From UBA5109 sp964606735 (GTDB lineage Bacteria; Pseudomonadota; Gammaproteobacteria; Pseudomonadales; Pseudohongiellaceae), in NCBI GenBank assembly GCA_964606735.1, contig CAZSHI010000004.1, positions 58,175 to 122,174 of the forward strand: a stretch of 64,000 bases of DNA, written 5' to 3'. The notes beneath the pieces were generated by a model. That model made no database searches. It saw only the letters and a list, made by a program, of their open reading frames with translations, and was not told the DNA's origin. This document shows, piece by piece, positions 1 to 7,735 of this stretch. Every line of letters begins with the position of its first letter. Position 1 is the stretch's first letter. A program made the position numbers and the translations under genes.

Positions 1-583
1 GACGACCTGCCGTATCAACAAACAGAACATCCACGAACTGTTTTTTAGCCGCAGCCAGCGCTGCCTTGACAATCTGCTCCGGGCTTTGTGACAGGTCACT
101 GGGGAAGAAATCGATACCGACTTCCTCAGCCAGCATTTCCAATTGCTGGATAGCTGCTGGCCGGTAGATGTCAGCACTGACCACCATCACTGATTTTTTC
201 TGGTTGTTTTTCAACCATAAGGCCAGTTTGGCAACTGAGGTTGTTTTACCTGCACCCTGCAGGCCTGCCATCAGAATCACTGCCGGCGGTACCGCCTTGA
301 GATCCAGCGCTTCATTGGCATTACCCATCAAGGACTGAAGTTCAGTCTGGACAATTTTCAAAAAGGCCTGGCCCGGGTTCAGGCTGCTGCTGACTTCCTG
401 GCCGATAGCACGATGTTTGACCTGCTCAATGAAGTCCTTGACCACCGGCAAGGCAACATCTGCTTCCAGCAATGCACGCCGGACTTCCCGTAAAGACTCC
501 TGAATGTTGTCTTCGGTAATTTTGGATTTCCCGGTAATACTTTTTAGAGCACCGGACAGGCGTTCACTCAGAGTTTCAAACAT
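1..583 (-). CDS. ffh: Signal recognition particle GTPase Ffh, N-terminal part (cut by window edge)
   Basis: Ffh binds 4.5S RNA and delivers nascent inner-membrane proteins to FtsY. The visible 194 codons begin MFETLSERLSGALKSI, the typical helical N domain, and continue into the G domain with the P-loop GLQGAGKTTSVAKLA, the SADIYRPAA segment and DTAGR right at the window edge. The rest of the G domain and the methionine-rich M domain lie outside. It is divergent from the ypjD-like gene; E. coli has the same ffh-ypjD-yfjD neighbourhood. The start is the ATG at 583-581. No oddities in the visible part. Confidence 0.97.
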   Translation of the reverse strand, partial: MFETLSERLSGALKSITGKSKITEDNIQESLREVRRALLEADVALPVVKDFIEQVKHRAIGQEVSSSLNPGQAFLKIVQTELQSLMGNANEALDLKAVPPAVILMAGLQGAGKTTSVAKLALWLKNNQKKSVMVVSADIYRPAAIQQLEMLAEEVGIDFFPSDLSQSPEQIVKAALAAAKKQFVDVLFVDTAGR

Positions 584-674
584 CTTGACCAACTTTTATG
601 CATGCTATTTGGAGGCCCAATTCTACAATAAAAAAGGCTTCAATGGTGTGCTCACTTGTGAGAGACTTTCGCCC

Positions 675-1475
675 ATGCTAGCGACCCTTGCAGGAATCAT
701 AGCCGTCATCCTTTACCTGTCGGCGACCTGGTTCCAGAGCCAAAACCTTCTTCAAGACCGCAATCTGAAAAAAACTGTGCAGATATGCGGCTGGACTGCT
801 TTGCTGGCACATTTTGTCAGCATGCTTGGTGTCATCAATACCGCCGAGGGTTACGATTTTGGTTTCTTTAAAATTTCAACCGTCTTCAGCTTTACCATTT
901 CAGGCCTGATTCTGCTTAGCAACCTGAAAAAGCCGGTACAAAATCTGTTCCTGCTGATATTCCCGATAGCCATTATCAGCATAGTCTGCGCCCTTTTCGT
1001 GCCTAGCAACTACGTGCCAAATGAAAGCTATACACTGGGGGTGGCGACACATATTGTGCTGGCCATACTGGCAACGAGCATCATCACCATTGGTGCCGTG
1101 CAGGCTGTTTTCATGGCTTATGAAAATCAGCAGTTACGGCAAAGACACCACTTCAGCCTGATTCGGCACTTGCCGCCTCTGGAAACCATGGAAAGCCTGT
1201 TGTTTGAAATTATCTGGCTGGGCATCCTGCTTTTGAGTGCCGTCATCCTTACTGGCATCATGTATACCGATGATTTTCTCGGTCAGCATCTTTCCCACAA
1301 AACCGTATTCTCTATTGGGTCCTGGGTGGTTTTTGCCATTTTGCTGTGGGGAAGGCATCAGGCTGGCTGGCGCGGCACTACGGCAATACGCTGGACACTG
1401 GCCGGTTTCGGCTTCCTGATTATTGCCTATTTTGGTAGCAAGTTCGTACTTGAACTGGTGCTGAACCGCGCCTGA
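675..1475 (+). CDS. ypjD: YpjD-like inner-membrane protein, cytochrome c assembly (CcsA) family
   Basis: A 266-residue polytopic protein with about eight hydrophobic segments, matching the CcsA/CcmC-type membrane fold (HemX/YpjD branch). In that family conserved histidines can bind haem, but YpjD itself has no firmly known role. The frame stays open back to 504, but that region is antisense to ffh and codes for a non-hydrophobic leader. The ATG at 675 directly precedes the first membrane segment (LATLAGIIAVILYLSATW), so it is chosen. Position between ffh and a CNNM/CorC gene matches E. coli. Confidence 0.85.
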   Translation: MLATLAGIIAVILYLSATWFQSQNLLQDRNLKKTVQICGWTALLAHFVSMLGVINTAEGYDFGFFKISTVFSFTISGLILLSNLKKPVQNLFLLIFPIAIISIVCALFVPSNYVPNESYTLGVATHIVLAILATSIITIGAVQAVFMAYENQQLRQRHHFSLIRHLPPLETMESLLFEIIWLGILLLSAVILTGIMYTDDFLGQHLSHKTVFSIGSWVVFAILLWGRHQAGWRGTTAIRWTLAGFGFLIIAYFGSKFVLELVLNRA

Positions 1476-1507
1476 TCAATGTTGATTTTTAGTCGTGCCT
1501 ACGCAAC

Positions 1508-2797
1508 ATGAATGATCTTTCTCTGGAAAGCCTCTTTGGCATCCTGTTAACACTCATCATCATTTCAGGCTATTTTTCCAGTTCTGAAACTGCCATGATG
1601 GCACTTAACCGCTATCGACTGCGGCATCTGGTCAAGCAACAGCATCGAGGTGCCATGCGTGCCAGTAAACTGCTGGATCAACCCGACCGACTGATCGGAA
1701 TTATCCTGATCGGCAACAATTTCGTTAATATTTTCGCTTCGGCAATTGCCACCGTGATTGCCGTTCGTCTCTTTGGTGATGGTGGCATCCTGGTTGCCAC
1801 ACTGATCCTAACCATCGTGATTCTGATATTTTCTGAAGTGACCCCCAAAACCATTGCTGCTGTTCACCCTGAAAAACTGGCCTTCCCCTTCTCCATACCG
1901 CTGCTTTTTCTGCTACGCATTTTTTACCCCCTGGTATGGATGGTCAACAAGGTATCAAATTCGCTGGTTCGCCTCTTGGGTTTTGATATGGATAGCGAGG
2001 ATGCCCACCATCTGAGCACGGAAGAACTTAAAACCGTTGTATATGAAGCCGGCTCACGCATTCCGGTCCGCCACCAGGACATGCTGGTCAACATCCTGGA
2101 TCTCGAAAAGGTCAGTGTCAGTGACATCATGGTTCCCCGTCATGAAGTGGTCGGCATCAACATCGAGGACAATATCGACGATATCATGCAGACCATCATG
2201 AACTGCCACCATACCCGGCTGCCGGTTTATCAGGGCAATCTTGATAATGTGGTTGGCATACTCCATATGCGCAATATCAGCAAGCTGATTGACACTGAAA
2301 CGGTTAATAAAAATGAAATCATGCAGCTTACCCGTGCGAGTTATTTTGTCCCCGAAACCACTACTCTACATACCCAACTGATCAACTTTCAGAAGAAGAA
2401 ACGGCGTATTGCCATGGTGGTAGATGAATACGGCGACGTGCAGGGCATCGTTACACTTGAAGACATTCTTGAAGAAATTGTCGGAAAATTCACCACGAAC
2501 ATGGCCGAAGAATCCGATGATATTCATCCTCAGGATGACGGTTCTTTCCTGATTGATGGCAGCGCCAATATCCGTGAGATCAATCGTGCACTAGACTGGC
2601 AACTACCAACGGATGGTGCCAAAACACTGAACGGCCTGCTGACCGACATTCTTGAAAGTATTCCGGAAAACAGTGTCGCTATCGAGCTTCCCCTGTACCG
2701 GGCAGAAGTGCTGCAGGTCAAAGATAATATGATTAAGAACGTACGTATTTGGCCACATTATCCGGTCGACGAAGTTTCCCAGAGCACTCTGTTTTAA
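1508..2797 (+). CDS. yfjD: CNNM/CorC (HlyC) family transporter, YfjD type
   Basis: 429 residues: an N-terminal DUF21/CNNM membrane domain (about 1-190, with the signature FSSSETAMMALNRYRLRHL), two CBS repeats (about 200-340, around DIMVPRHEVVGI and the VVDEYGDVQGIVTLEDILEEIVG motif) and a C-terminal CorC_HlyC domain (about 350-429). The family is linked to Mg2+/Co2+ efflux or homeostasis with CBS domains sensing Mg-ATP. It lies 32 bp after ypjD and 1 bp before the Nudix gene, so these genes are probably co-transcribed. Confidence 0.93.
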   Translation: MNDLSLESLFGILLTLIIISGYFSSSETAMMALNRYRLRHLVKQQHRGAMRASKLLDQPDRLIGIILIGNNFVNIFASAIATVIAVRLFGDGGILVATLILTIVILIFSEVTPKTIAAVHPEKLAFPFSIPLLFLLRIFYPLVWMVNKVSNSLVRLLGFDMDSEDAHHLSTEELKTVVYEAGSRIPVRHQDMLVNILDLEKVSVSDIMVPRHEVVGINIEDNIDDIMQTIMNCHHTRLPVYQGNLDNVVGILHMRNISKLIDTETVNKNEIMQLTRASYFVPETTTLHTQLINFQKKKRRIAMVVDEYGDVQGIVTLEDILEEIVGKFTTNMAEESDDIHPQDDGSFLIDGSANIREINRALDWQLPTDGAKTLNGLLTDILESIPENSVAIELPLYRAEVLQVKDNMIKNVRIWPHYPVDEVSQSTLF

Positions 2798-2798
2798 T

Positions 2799-3365
2799 AT
2801 GCATTACTGTACCCAGTGTGGAAAAAAGCTGTCCTTGATTGTGCCTGCCGGTGATGACCGGCAACGCCATGTCTGTGGTGCCTGCGGCCACATCCATTAT
2901 CAAAATCCACTCATTGTGGTCTGTACTCTCCCCTGTCATGAGGATCAGGTCCTGCTGTGTAAACGCGCCATTGAACCTCGCTACGGCTTGTGGACATTGC
3001 CAGGCGGTTTTATGGAAAACGATGAAAGCACCCACGAGGGCGCCCTGCGGGAAACGCGCGAAGAAGCCAATGCCCGGGTAGAACTGGATGATATCTACAG
3101 CCTCTACAGCCTGCCACATATCAATCAGGTACATTTGTTTTTCCGGGCAAGATTACTGGATCTGGATTTTTCTGCTGGCGATGAAACCCTGGAAACCAGA
3201 TTATTCCGCGAAGCGGAGATCCCCTGGCAGGAGATAGCATTCCTGCCGGTGCAGGCCACCCTTCAACATTATTATAAGGAGTTGACTAGCGGGCAATTCG
3301 GCATGCATTGCGGTGAAATACGCATCGAAGCAGGCACTGGCAAGCGAATCATCAAGCCACTGTAG
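2799..3365 (+). CDS. Nudix hydrolase with N-terminal zinc ribbon
   Basis: 188 residues. The N-terminus has a four-cysteine zinc ribbon (C4, C7, C26, C29), as in NADH pyrophosphatase NudC and its relatives. The Nudix box spans about residues 70-92 (G70, E76, then RETREEANA), giving the metal-binding REXXEE helix; the usual Gly near its end is Ala. It probably hydrolyses a nucleoside diphosphate derivative such as NADH, ADP-ribose or FAD, but specificity cannot be read. The ATG overlaps nothing and is only 1 bp after the yfjD stop, suggesting translational coupling. Confidence 0.88.
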   Translation: MHYCTQCGKKLSLIVPAGDDRQRHVCGACGHIHYQNPLIVVCTLPCHEDQVLLCKRAIEPRYGLWTLPGGFMENDESTHEGALRETREEANARVELDDIYSLYSLPHINQVHLFFRARLLDLDFSAGDETLETRLFREAEIPWQEIAFLPVQATLQHYYKELTSGQFGMHCGEIRIEAGTGKRIIKPL

Positions 3366-3367
3366 CC

Positions 3368-4147
3368 ATGTTTGTTTCAAGCACAAAAATCACCCCTCTG
3401 AATGGCTCCAGCAAGCAAGAAGACACTGTTTTGGCTGATGAGGAAGCCCTGGAGATTCGCCTTGGCTACATGAGCGCAAAAAAACAACGCAAACATAAAA
3501 GTATTGCCCAACTGATGCGCAGCCCAGGTCAGGATATTCCTCTCAGCCTCGGTCTTCTGTTCAGCAAGAATATCATTCAATCCTCGGCACAGATCATGGA
3601 TATTGACGATGCCAAGGAAAATCTCGTCCGCATTGAACTGAGCGATGATTTTATCCCAAGCTTCCAGAATTCAGATCAGCAGCATGTTCTGAAGGCTTTA
3701 TTGCAGAAAGAACCAGAGCCGCTCACCGAAAACAGCCTGGAAATCCGTGCAGAATACCTTGCTGGGTTGGCAAAAAACCTCAGTATCAAACAGGATTTGT
3801 TTCACAGCACAGGAGCCTCTTCGGCCTGTGGGCTATTCGATGAATATGGCGTAGTGCTGGAAGTTACAGAAGACCTCAGGCCCCAGCATGCTTTTGATAA
3901 ACTTATCGGTCAGCTCTTGCTGAAGTCTGCCTTGCCGCTGTGCAAACATGGCCTGGTTTTCAGCGGTAGCCTAGACTTTGACCTTGTGTACCGTGCTGTG
4001 CTGCTGCACTGCCCCCTGATCGCAGCCACCGGCGCACCAAGCTCACTTGCAGTCGAATTGGCGCAACATTTTGACATGTCCATGCTGGCACTGCTAACGG
4101 AAGACTCATTCAATATCTATCATGATGCCGGACACATTATCATCTAG
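3368..4147 (+). CDS. fdhD: FdhD/NarQ family protein, divergent and lacking the CxxC motif
   Basis: FdhD transfers sulfur from IscS to the molybdenum cofactor of formate dehydrogenases. This 259-residue protein follows the family along its length: an EEALEIRL start, MRSPGQDIPLSLGLLF matching the tmRTPGdD..LaxGfLf motif, FHSTGASSACGLFDEYG matching the TGGxHxA segment, EDLRPQHAFDKLIG for EDvGRHNAvDKxxG, and FSGSLDFDLVYRA with GAPSSLAVELAQ near the end. However, the SSCGxCG loop that carries the catalytic cysteine is absent; the equivalent stretch (about residues 95-125) contains no cysteine. It may be a non-catalytic paralogue. No formate dehydrogenase gene is in the window. It lies 2 bp after the Nudix gene. 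Confidence 0.8.
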   Translation: MFVSSTKITPLNGSSKQEDTVLADEEALEIRLGYMSAKKQRKHKSIAQLMRSPGQDIPLSLGLLFSKNIIQSSAQIMDIDDAKENLVRIELSDDFIPSFQNSDQQHVLKALLQKEPEPLTENSLEIRAEYLAGLAKNLSIKQDLFHSTGASSACGLFDEYGVVLEVTEDLRPQHAFDKLIGQLLLKSALPLCKHGLVFSGSLDFDLVYRAVLLHCPLIAATGAPSSLAVELAQHFDMSMLALLTEDSFNIYHDAGHIII

Positions 4148-4287
4148 CTAAACCAGCAGAAAGCTTCTCACTAGATTGGTGCATTTTTAAATTCTGCGCA
4201 CAACTCAGTGTCCTTAAAACAGGCTGTTACCAGTTCCCCGACAGCAGCTCCATTTTAACTTCTTGTTTTGTATTGATTTTATAAAGT

Positions 4288-4303
4288 TGGCACGGCCTTT
4301 GAA
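4288..4303 (+). promoter_or_regulatory. Candidate sigma-54 (-24/-12) promoter of a small RNA
   Basis: TGGCACG (4288-4294), four bases, then TTGAA (4299-4303). This fits the sigma-54 consensus TGGCACG-N4-TTGCW except that the -12 C is A. It sits in a 304-bp space between two convergent genes, so it cannot serve either of them. Start of transcription would be near 4314. The left half and its context (AAAGTTGGCACG) recur at the second site at 7380. Confidence 0.45.
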
Positions 4304-4313
4304 TACTATTTTA

Positions 4314-4416
4314 GTGCGGGAATGATTTTTGTCCCGATGTGCAATAGTTGATCTCCCTACTGAAAAGGGCCCTGTCTCCCTCCCTATCCCCAAAACCTGA
4401 CAGGGTCCTTTTTTTT
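4314..4416 (+). ncRNA. Candidate sigma-54-dependent small RNA with C-rich loops
   Basis: About 103 nt between a sigma-54-like promoter and an intrinsic terminator, in the only sizeable non-coding gap of this region (4148-4451). The predicted transcript has a short hairpin CGGGA/TCCCG (4317-4321 with 4332-4336), a single-stranded CTCCCTAC (4353-4360), and a terminator whose 22-nt loop is C-rich (CTCCCTCCCTATCCCC). Such CUCCC loops can pair with Shine-Dalgarno sequences, as in several known trans-acting RNAs. No open reading frame with a ribosome site is evident. I do not recognise a named family. Confidence 0.45.
4363..4416 (+). terminator. Rho-independent terminator (probably bidirectional)
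   Basis: Stem GGGCCCTGTC (4367-4376) pairs with GACAGGGTCC (4399-4408) with one G-U pair, followed by eight T (4409-4416); flanking AAAA/TTTT can extend the stem. The loop is unusually long and C-rich. It ends the candidate small RNA and may also stop the minus-strand transcript leaving the gene at 4452. Confidence 0.75.
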
Positions 4417-4451
4417 CAGGACAGCTCTGACAGGCAGCAGGAAAAGCGGAA

Positions 4452-4766
4452 TCAGGTGAAACTGACCTTGCTGGCACCCTTGATACTGATCGGAAACAGA
4501 ATCATCAGGATTTGCAGGACAATCAGGACATCGCGATCAATGGAATACTGTTGCAGAAATTCTGTCGGCAGATTGAGCGACACACTGATGGCAATAGCCA
4601 GTAATATCAGCAGGATTCCCCGGTACACTAGCAAGACGGTGATCAGTACAGCACCCAGAGCAATATAGAGGTAATTGGGCTCGATACCAAGCCGTTGCAG
4701 CAGCAGGGTGGTAAAGGTCAAACCCACGCTGACAAACAGAATCAGGCCTAAAAAGAATGTATTCAT
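4452..4766 (-). CDS. Small hydrophobic membrane protein, unknown function
   Basis: 104 residues with three or four hydrophobic segments (about 3-24, 33-62 and 78-98) and a short polar loop EFLQQYSIDRDV. I do not recognise a named family. The ATG at 4766 is preceded by a good AGAGG ribosome site seven bases away, which supports expression. It is downstream of the mscS gene on the same strand but separated by 175 bp. Nothing shows a biochemical role. Confidence 0.6.
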   Translation of the reverse strand: MNTFFLGLILFVSVGLTFTTLLLQRLGIEPNYLYIALGAVLITVLLVYRGILLILLAIAISVSLNLPTEFLQQYSIDRDVLIVLQILMILFPISIKGASKVSFT

Positions 4767-4941
4767 CGCAACCTCTACGCTTCACATGGTTTGGAGAAAT
4801 AATGCAGCACTCGTTAATGAAGCTGGCTGAGGCGAATAGTAGGGATGAGATCAATTTGATACTGTTAATATCGTCACATTCTGATTCGCACAGAAACTGC
4901 AATAGATAAAAAGTGCGATGCAGGTCAAAAAACGGCAGGCT

Positions 4942-5691
4942 TCAAGCCTCGCCACTGACATCCTGATGCAGATGAACATCACGTTGCGGGAAAGGAATCT
5001 CAATGTGATTGGCCTTAAGCGCCTGCTGAATTGCCTGGTTGATACGGTATTTGGTGTCATACAGGCGGGCAGTCTGAACCCAGCAGCGAATTCCGATATC
5101 GATACTGCTGTCACCAAACTGGTCAATCCCTATCTGCAAATGCTTTTGCTGACTGAGGCCGGCTAGCCCCTCAAGCGCTTCACGGATCACTCTCACAGCC
5201 TGTTCCGGATCACAGTGATAGGCAATGCCAACCCTCAAATCCAGCAGGGTCGAATCCTGCGAGTTATGGATGATTTCACCGATGATATGCCGGTTTGGAA
5301 TGGTGATACTCACTTCATCCTCATCACTGAGTATGGTGTAGCCCAGCTTGATTTCCTGCACGATACCGCTGACGCCATTGACCCTGATGGTATCTCCGAC
5401 AATAAAAGGCCTGGCAACAATAATACTGATACCGGCCCCGTAGTTTGACAGCAGTCCCTGCACAGCGAGCCCGGCTCCCAGACCGAGGGCACCAATCGCG
5501 GCAACCAGAGGCGTAATACTGATGCCTATCTGTCCCAGCGAAATGACAGCCATCATCACAATCAGAATGACTTTGATGGTACTGGCAGTAAACCTGCTCA
5601 GGGTGACATCTATTTTTTTACCCAGCAGAAAGCTGTTGATCATGGCAGCCACTTTGGAGGCCACAAAAATCCCGATTAGCAGGACCAGCAC
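4942..5691 (-). CDS. mscS: Small-conductance mechanosensitive channel (MscS family), N-terminus interrupted
   Basis: MscS channels open under membrane tension and release solutes during hypo-osmotic shock. The open frame from the GTG at 5691 (249 residues) holds TM2, the glycine/alanine-rich pore helix TM3 (ALGLGAGLAVQGLLSNYGAG, about residues 66-90), the beta domain with VGDTIRVNGVSGIV and TIPNRHI, and the C-terminal alpha-beta domain. TM1 is missing from this start. The frame continues upstream through SYLVAYGFQLLGAVLVLLIG to an in-frame TAA at 5742-5740, beyond which 12 further codons starting with ATG at 5778 read MSEELQQAQELY, a normal MscS start. So the gene carries a nonsense change or a sequencing error at codon 13; the intact form would be 278 residues. 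Confidence 0.85.
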   Translation of the reverse strand: MLVLLIGIFVASKVAAMINSFLLGKKIDVTLSRFTASTIKVILIVMMAVISLGQIGISITPLVAAIGALGLGAGLAVQGLLSNYGAGISIIVARPFIVGDTIRVNGVSGIVQEIKLGYTILSDEDEVSITIPNRHIIGEIIHNSQDSTLLDLRVGIAYHCDPEQAVRVIREALEGLAGLSQQKHLQIGIDQFGDSSIDIGIRCWVQTARLYDTKYRINQAIQQALKANHIEIPFPQRDVHLHQDVSGEA

Positions 5692-5739
5692 AGCTCCCAG
5701 TAACTGGAAGCCATAGGCAACCAGATAGGAAACGATCAG

Positions 5740-5778
5740 TTAGTACAGTTCTTGTGCTTGCTGCAGTTCTTCACTCAT
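5740..5778 (-). pseudogene. Detached first 12 codons of mscS ending in an in-frame TAA
   Basis: ATG at 5778-5776 reads MSEELQQAQELY and then TAA at 5742-5740, in the same frame as the channel gene downstream. Immediately after the stop the frame resumes with LIVSYLVAYGFQLLGA, which is a typical first membrane helix. A CAA-to-TAA change would explain it. Confidence 0.6.
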
Positions 5779-5789
5779 TGTTCAGGTAC

Positions 5790-6809
5790 TCATGAGGCGG
5801 GTTCTTCTTCACGGCCATCTTCATGAATCGCAAACCGCCCTCTTCTACCATGCACCTGATCATGCCGGTTCCAGGGCCAGCCACCATACTGGTCACGCTG
5901 GTAATCCGTGAAGGCCTGTTGCAACTCTTCTCGGGTATTCATTACAAAGGGTCCATAATGAGCGACCGGTTCAGCAATCGGTCTTCCCTGCAATAAAAGG
6001 AAGCGAGCGGCTGATGCGCCGGTATTACGAATGGCAAATTCATATTCCGATTTGAGATGCAAGCCGGTTCCCGCCGCAATGGTCTGCCCAGCAGCCTGGA
6101 TACTGTTCCCTTCATAGAAATAAAGACGTCTATTAAGGCCCGCTTCCTCGGCTGGCAGGGTCCAGCTGGCGCCGGGAGCCAGATCAATCAACCACATGGC
6201 GACTTTGCTGTCAGGCCTGGCCGCCCAGGAATCCGGTGGTGGTGGCAGGGCTTTGGTACCATCAATTTCACCGGCAACCACTTTAATCCTGATTTCATGA
6301 CCGTCTTCATCGTTTGTCTGATAAATCGGGATTTCATCATTCCAGAACATGGCGAAATGCGGTTTTGACATTTTGCTTTCTGCTGGCAGGTTCAACCAGA
6401 TCTGGAAAAACAGCAAGGGATTTTCCTGCTCCTCATTGACCAAGGGAAACATTTCGCTGTGCTGTACACCCCGCCCGGTGGTCAACCATTGCACATCACC
6501 ATTGCCGTAACGGCCTGCCGCTCCCATCGAGTCAGCATGATCTACCAGGCCGACAGGGACAATACTGACAGTTTCAAAGCCACGATGCGGGTGCGCTGGA
6601 AATCCTGCCACGCGCTCACCGTGATACATGCGCCAGCCATCCTTTAACTGGAAATCCTGACCAATCGGCCTGCCCGCCAGGGAAGCATCAGGGCCCAGTT
6701 CAGCATTTCCCTTGGGGAAACGGTCATTATGAAACGCACAAAACAAAAAAGGATCTGAAGTCTCCCAGTGCAATCCAAGCAAATGGGTACTGATGATGGG
6801 GTCTGACAT
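5790..6809 (-). CDS. Pirin family protein
   Basis: 339 residues with the bicupin pirin fold: HPHRGFETVSIV (H73, H75) and later H and E residues (QHSEMFPLV) give the metal site, and the C-terminal pirin domain ends with the FVMNTREELQQAFTDYQRDQYG segment. Bacterial pirins include quercetinase-like dioxygenases and redox sensors; the substrate is unknown here. It starts at the ATG at 6809 and ends 11 bp before the original mscS start, so the two genes are probably in one transcript. Confidence 0.92.
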   Translation of the reverse strand: MSDPIISTHLLGLHWETSDPFLFCAFHNDRFPKGNAELGPDASLAGRPIGQDFQLKDGWRMYHGERVAGFPAHPHRGFETVSIVPVGLVDHADSMGAAGRYGNGDVQWLTTGRGVQHSEMFPLVNEEQENPLLFFQIWLNLPAESKMSKPHFAMFWNDEIPIYQTNDEDGHEIRIKVVAGEIDGTKALPPPPDSWAARPDSKVAMWLIDLAPGASWTLPAEEAGLNRRLYFYEGNSIQAAGQTIAAGTGLHLKSEYEFAIRNTGASAARFLLLQGRPIAEPVAHYGPFVMNTREELQQAFTDYQRDQYGGWPWNRHDQVHGRRGRFAIHEDGREEEPAS

Positions 6810-6848
6810 GTGTATTTCCTCTAAGCGGACTTTCTGTAAGCGAACGTT

Positions 6849-7211
6849 CTAGATAATGGCAATAAACGGCGCAATGGAAAAATACGCCAAAACGACAACA
6901 ATAGCCATATACAGGACGAAGCGGAAGGGATTTTCCCTAGCAATATCCCTGAAAGTACGTGCTTTGCCGGCGCGCTTCAGGGCCTCATACTCTGAACGGG
7001 CACGCCGAAAACGTTCTTCGCTGTAGGTATCCAGCAGAGCCCTTGCCCGTTCATACTCTTCTTCATGAACCAGCCAGAGTGCCGGCAGGGAAATTCCCCA
7101 GGTGCCGGCGCTGGTTTCATAAAACTCAATATCATTCGATTCGAGTAATTCGCATATCTCCCTGCGCTCATCCTCAGGTACGTAGCGGAGCTTTATCAAT
7201 TGTTTTGCCAT
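6849..7211 (-). CDS. DUF6164 family protein with C-terminal membrane anchor
   Basis: 120 residues. The N-terminal half (LRYVPEDERREICELLESND, then ETSAGTWGISLPALWL) resembles the small DUF6164 alpha-beta domain; a charged helix rich in Arg and Glu follows (about 55-90), and residues about 97-120 form one membrane helix. Function is unknown. It is upstream of pirin on the same strand with a 39-bp gap, and divergent from the sigma-54-controlled pair to its right. Confidence 0.75.
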   Translation of the reverse strand: MAKQLIKLRYVPEDERREICELLESNDIEFYETSAGTWGISLPALWLVHEEEYERARALLDTYSEERFRRARSEYEALKRAGKARTFRDIARENPFRFVLYMAIVVVLAYFSIAPFIAII

Positions 7212-7290
7212 GGCTGCGCAATGTACCGCATGGCAGGCCAGGGATAAAGAACACCAAGCTGGGCCTGATTAGAAAATAGCATGGCTAAAA

Positions 7291-7307
7291 AAACCAATAT
7301 TTGGTTT
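7291..7307. promoter_or_regulatory. Near-perfect palindrome upstream of a sigma-54 promoter
   Basis: AAACCAATATTTGGTTT has arms AAACCA and TGGTTT around an AT-rich centre. It lies about 90 bp upstream of the -24 element at 7380, a suitable distance for an enhancer-binding activator, in the 230-bp divergent gap 7212-7441. The activator is not identifiable. It could instead be an operator for the minus-strand gene starting at 7211. Confidence 0.35.
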
Positions 7308-7379
7308 TAAATATCTTTAAACTTGTTTTTATCGTGCCAAAAAAATTGTAACTTATTGTTTTTAAATATATTAAAAAGT

Positions 7380-7395
7380 TGGCACGCTTCTGGCA
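7380..7395 (+). promoter_or_regulatory. Sigma-54 (-24/-12) promoter
   Basis: TGGCACG (7380-7386), CTTC, then TGGCA (7391-7395): only one mismatch to TGGCACG-N4-TTGCW, with both invariant GG and GC present at the right spacing. Transcription would start near 7406, 36 bp before the ATG at 7442, which has an AAAGGAAA ribosome site. The rest of the gap is very AT-rich. Confidence 0.7.
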
Positions 7396-7441
7396 ATAAA
7401 AACTATTGAAACTGTCATTTTCAACAATAAAGGAAATAACA

Positions 7442-7735
7442 ATGAATATATTACTGATTATTTTAGCTGCAGCGGCACTGAGCTTTGGACTGGTTGCCCT
7501 GGTGCCGCTACTCACACTCGGCGTGATTCTGTTGTTCGTGCTGGGCGGCTTCTTTATCTGGTTTTTGCCAATCCTGATTATCGCCTGTTCAGATGAAACC
7601 AGCGGCGCCGAAAAACTCTGCTGGATTCTGGCCATCGTATTTTTATCCTGGTTTGCCTGGATCTTCTATTTCTTCCTGGCACCCCTGAAAAACAACACCA
7701 GCTATCGTCACTATCATGGCTATCAATACCGATAA
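7442..7735 (+). CDS. Small membrane protein, PLDc_N-like, sigma-54 controlled
   Basis: 97 residues: two hydrophobic segments at about 2-47, a polar turn DETSGAEK, and a final segment KLCWILAIVFLSWFAWIFYFFLAPL whose pattern matches the PLDc_N domain found at the start of membrane phospholipase-D-like proteins and in stand-alone small proteins. The tail is rich in Tyr, His and Arg (YRHYHGYQYR). The open frame extends to 7406, but the ATG at 7442 has the ribosome site. It overlaps the next gene by 20 bp. A sigma-54 promoter with small membrane proteins recalls phage-shock responses, but no psp gene is seen. Confidence 0.7.
   Translation: MNILLIILAAAALSFGLVALVPLLTLGVILLFVLGGFFIWFLPILIIACSDETSGAEKLCWILAIVFLSWFAWIFYFFLAPLKNNTSYRHYHGYQYR

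Noticed and set aside
504..674. Upstream extension of the ypjD-like gene
   Set aside because: It is antisense to ffh, has no signal of coding, and the ATG at 675 precedes the first membrane helix.
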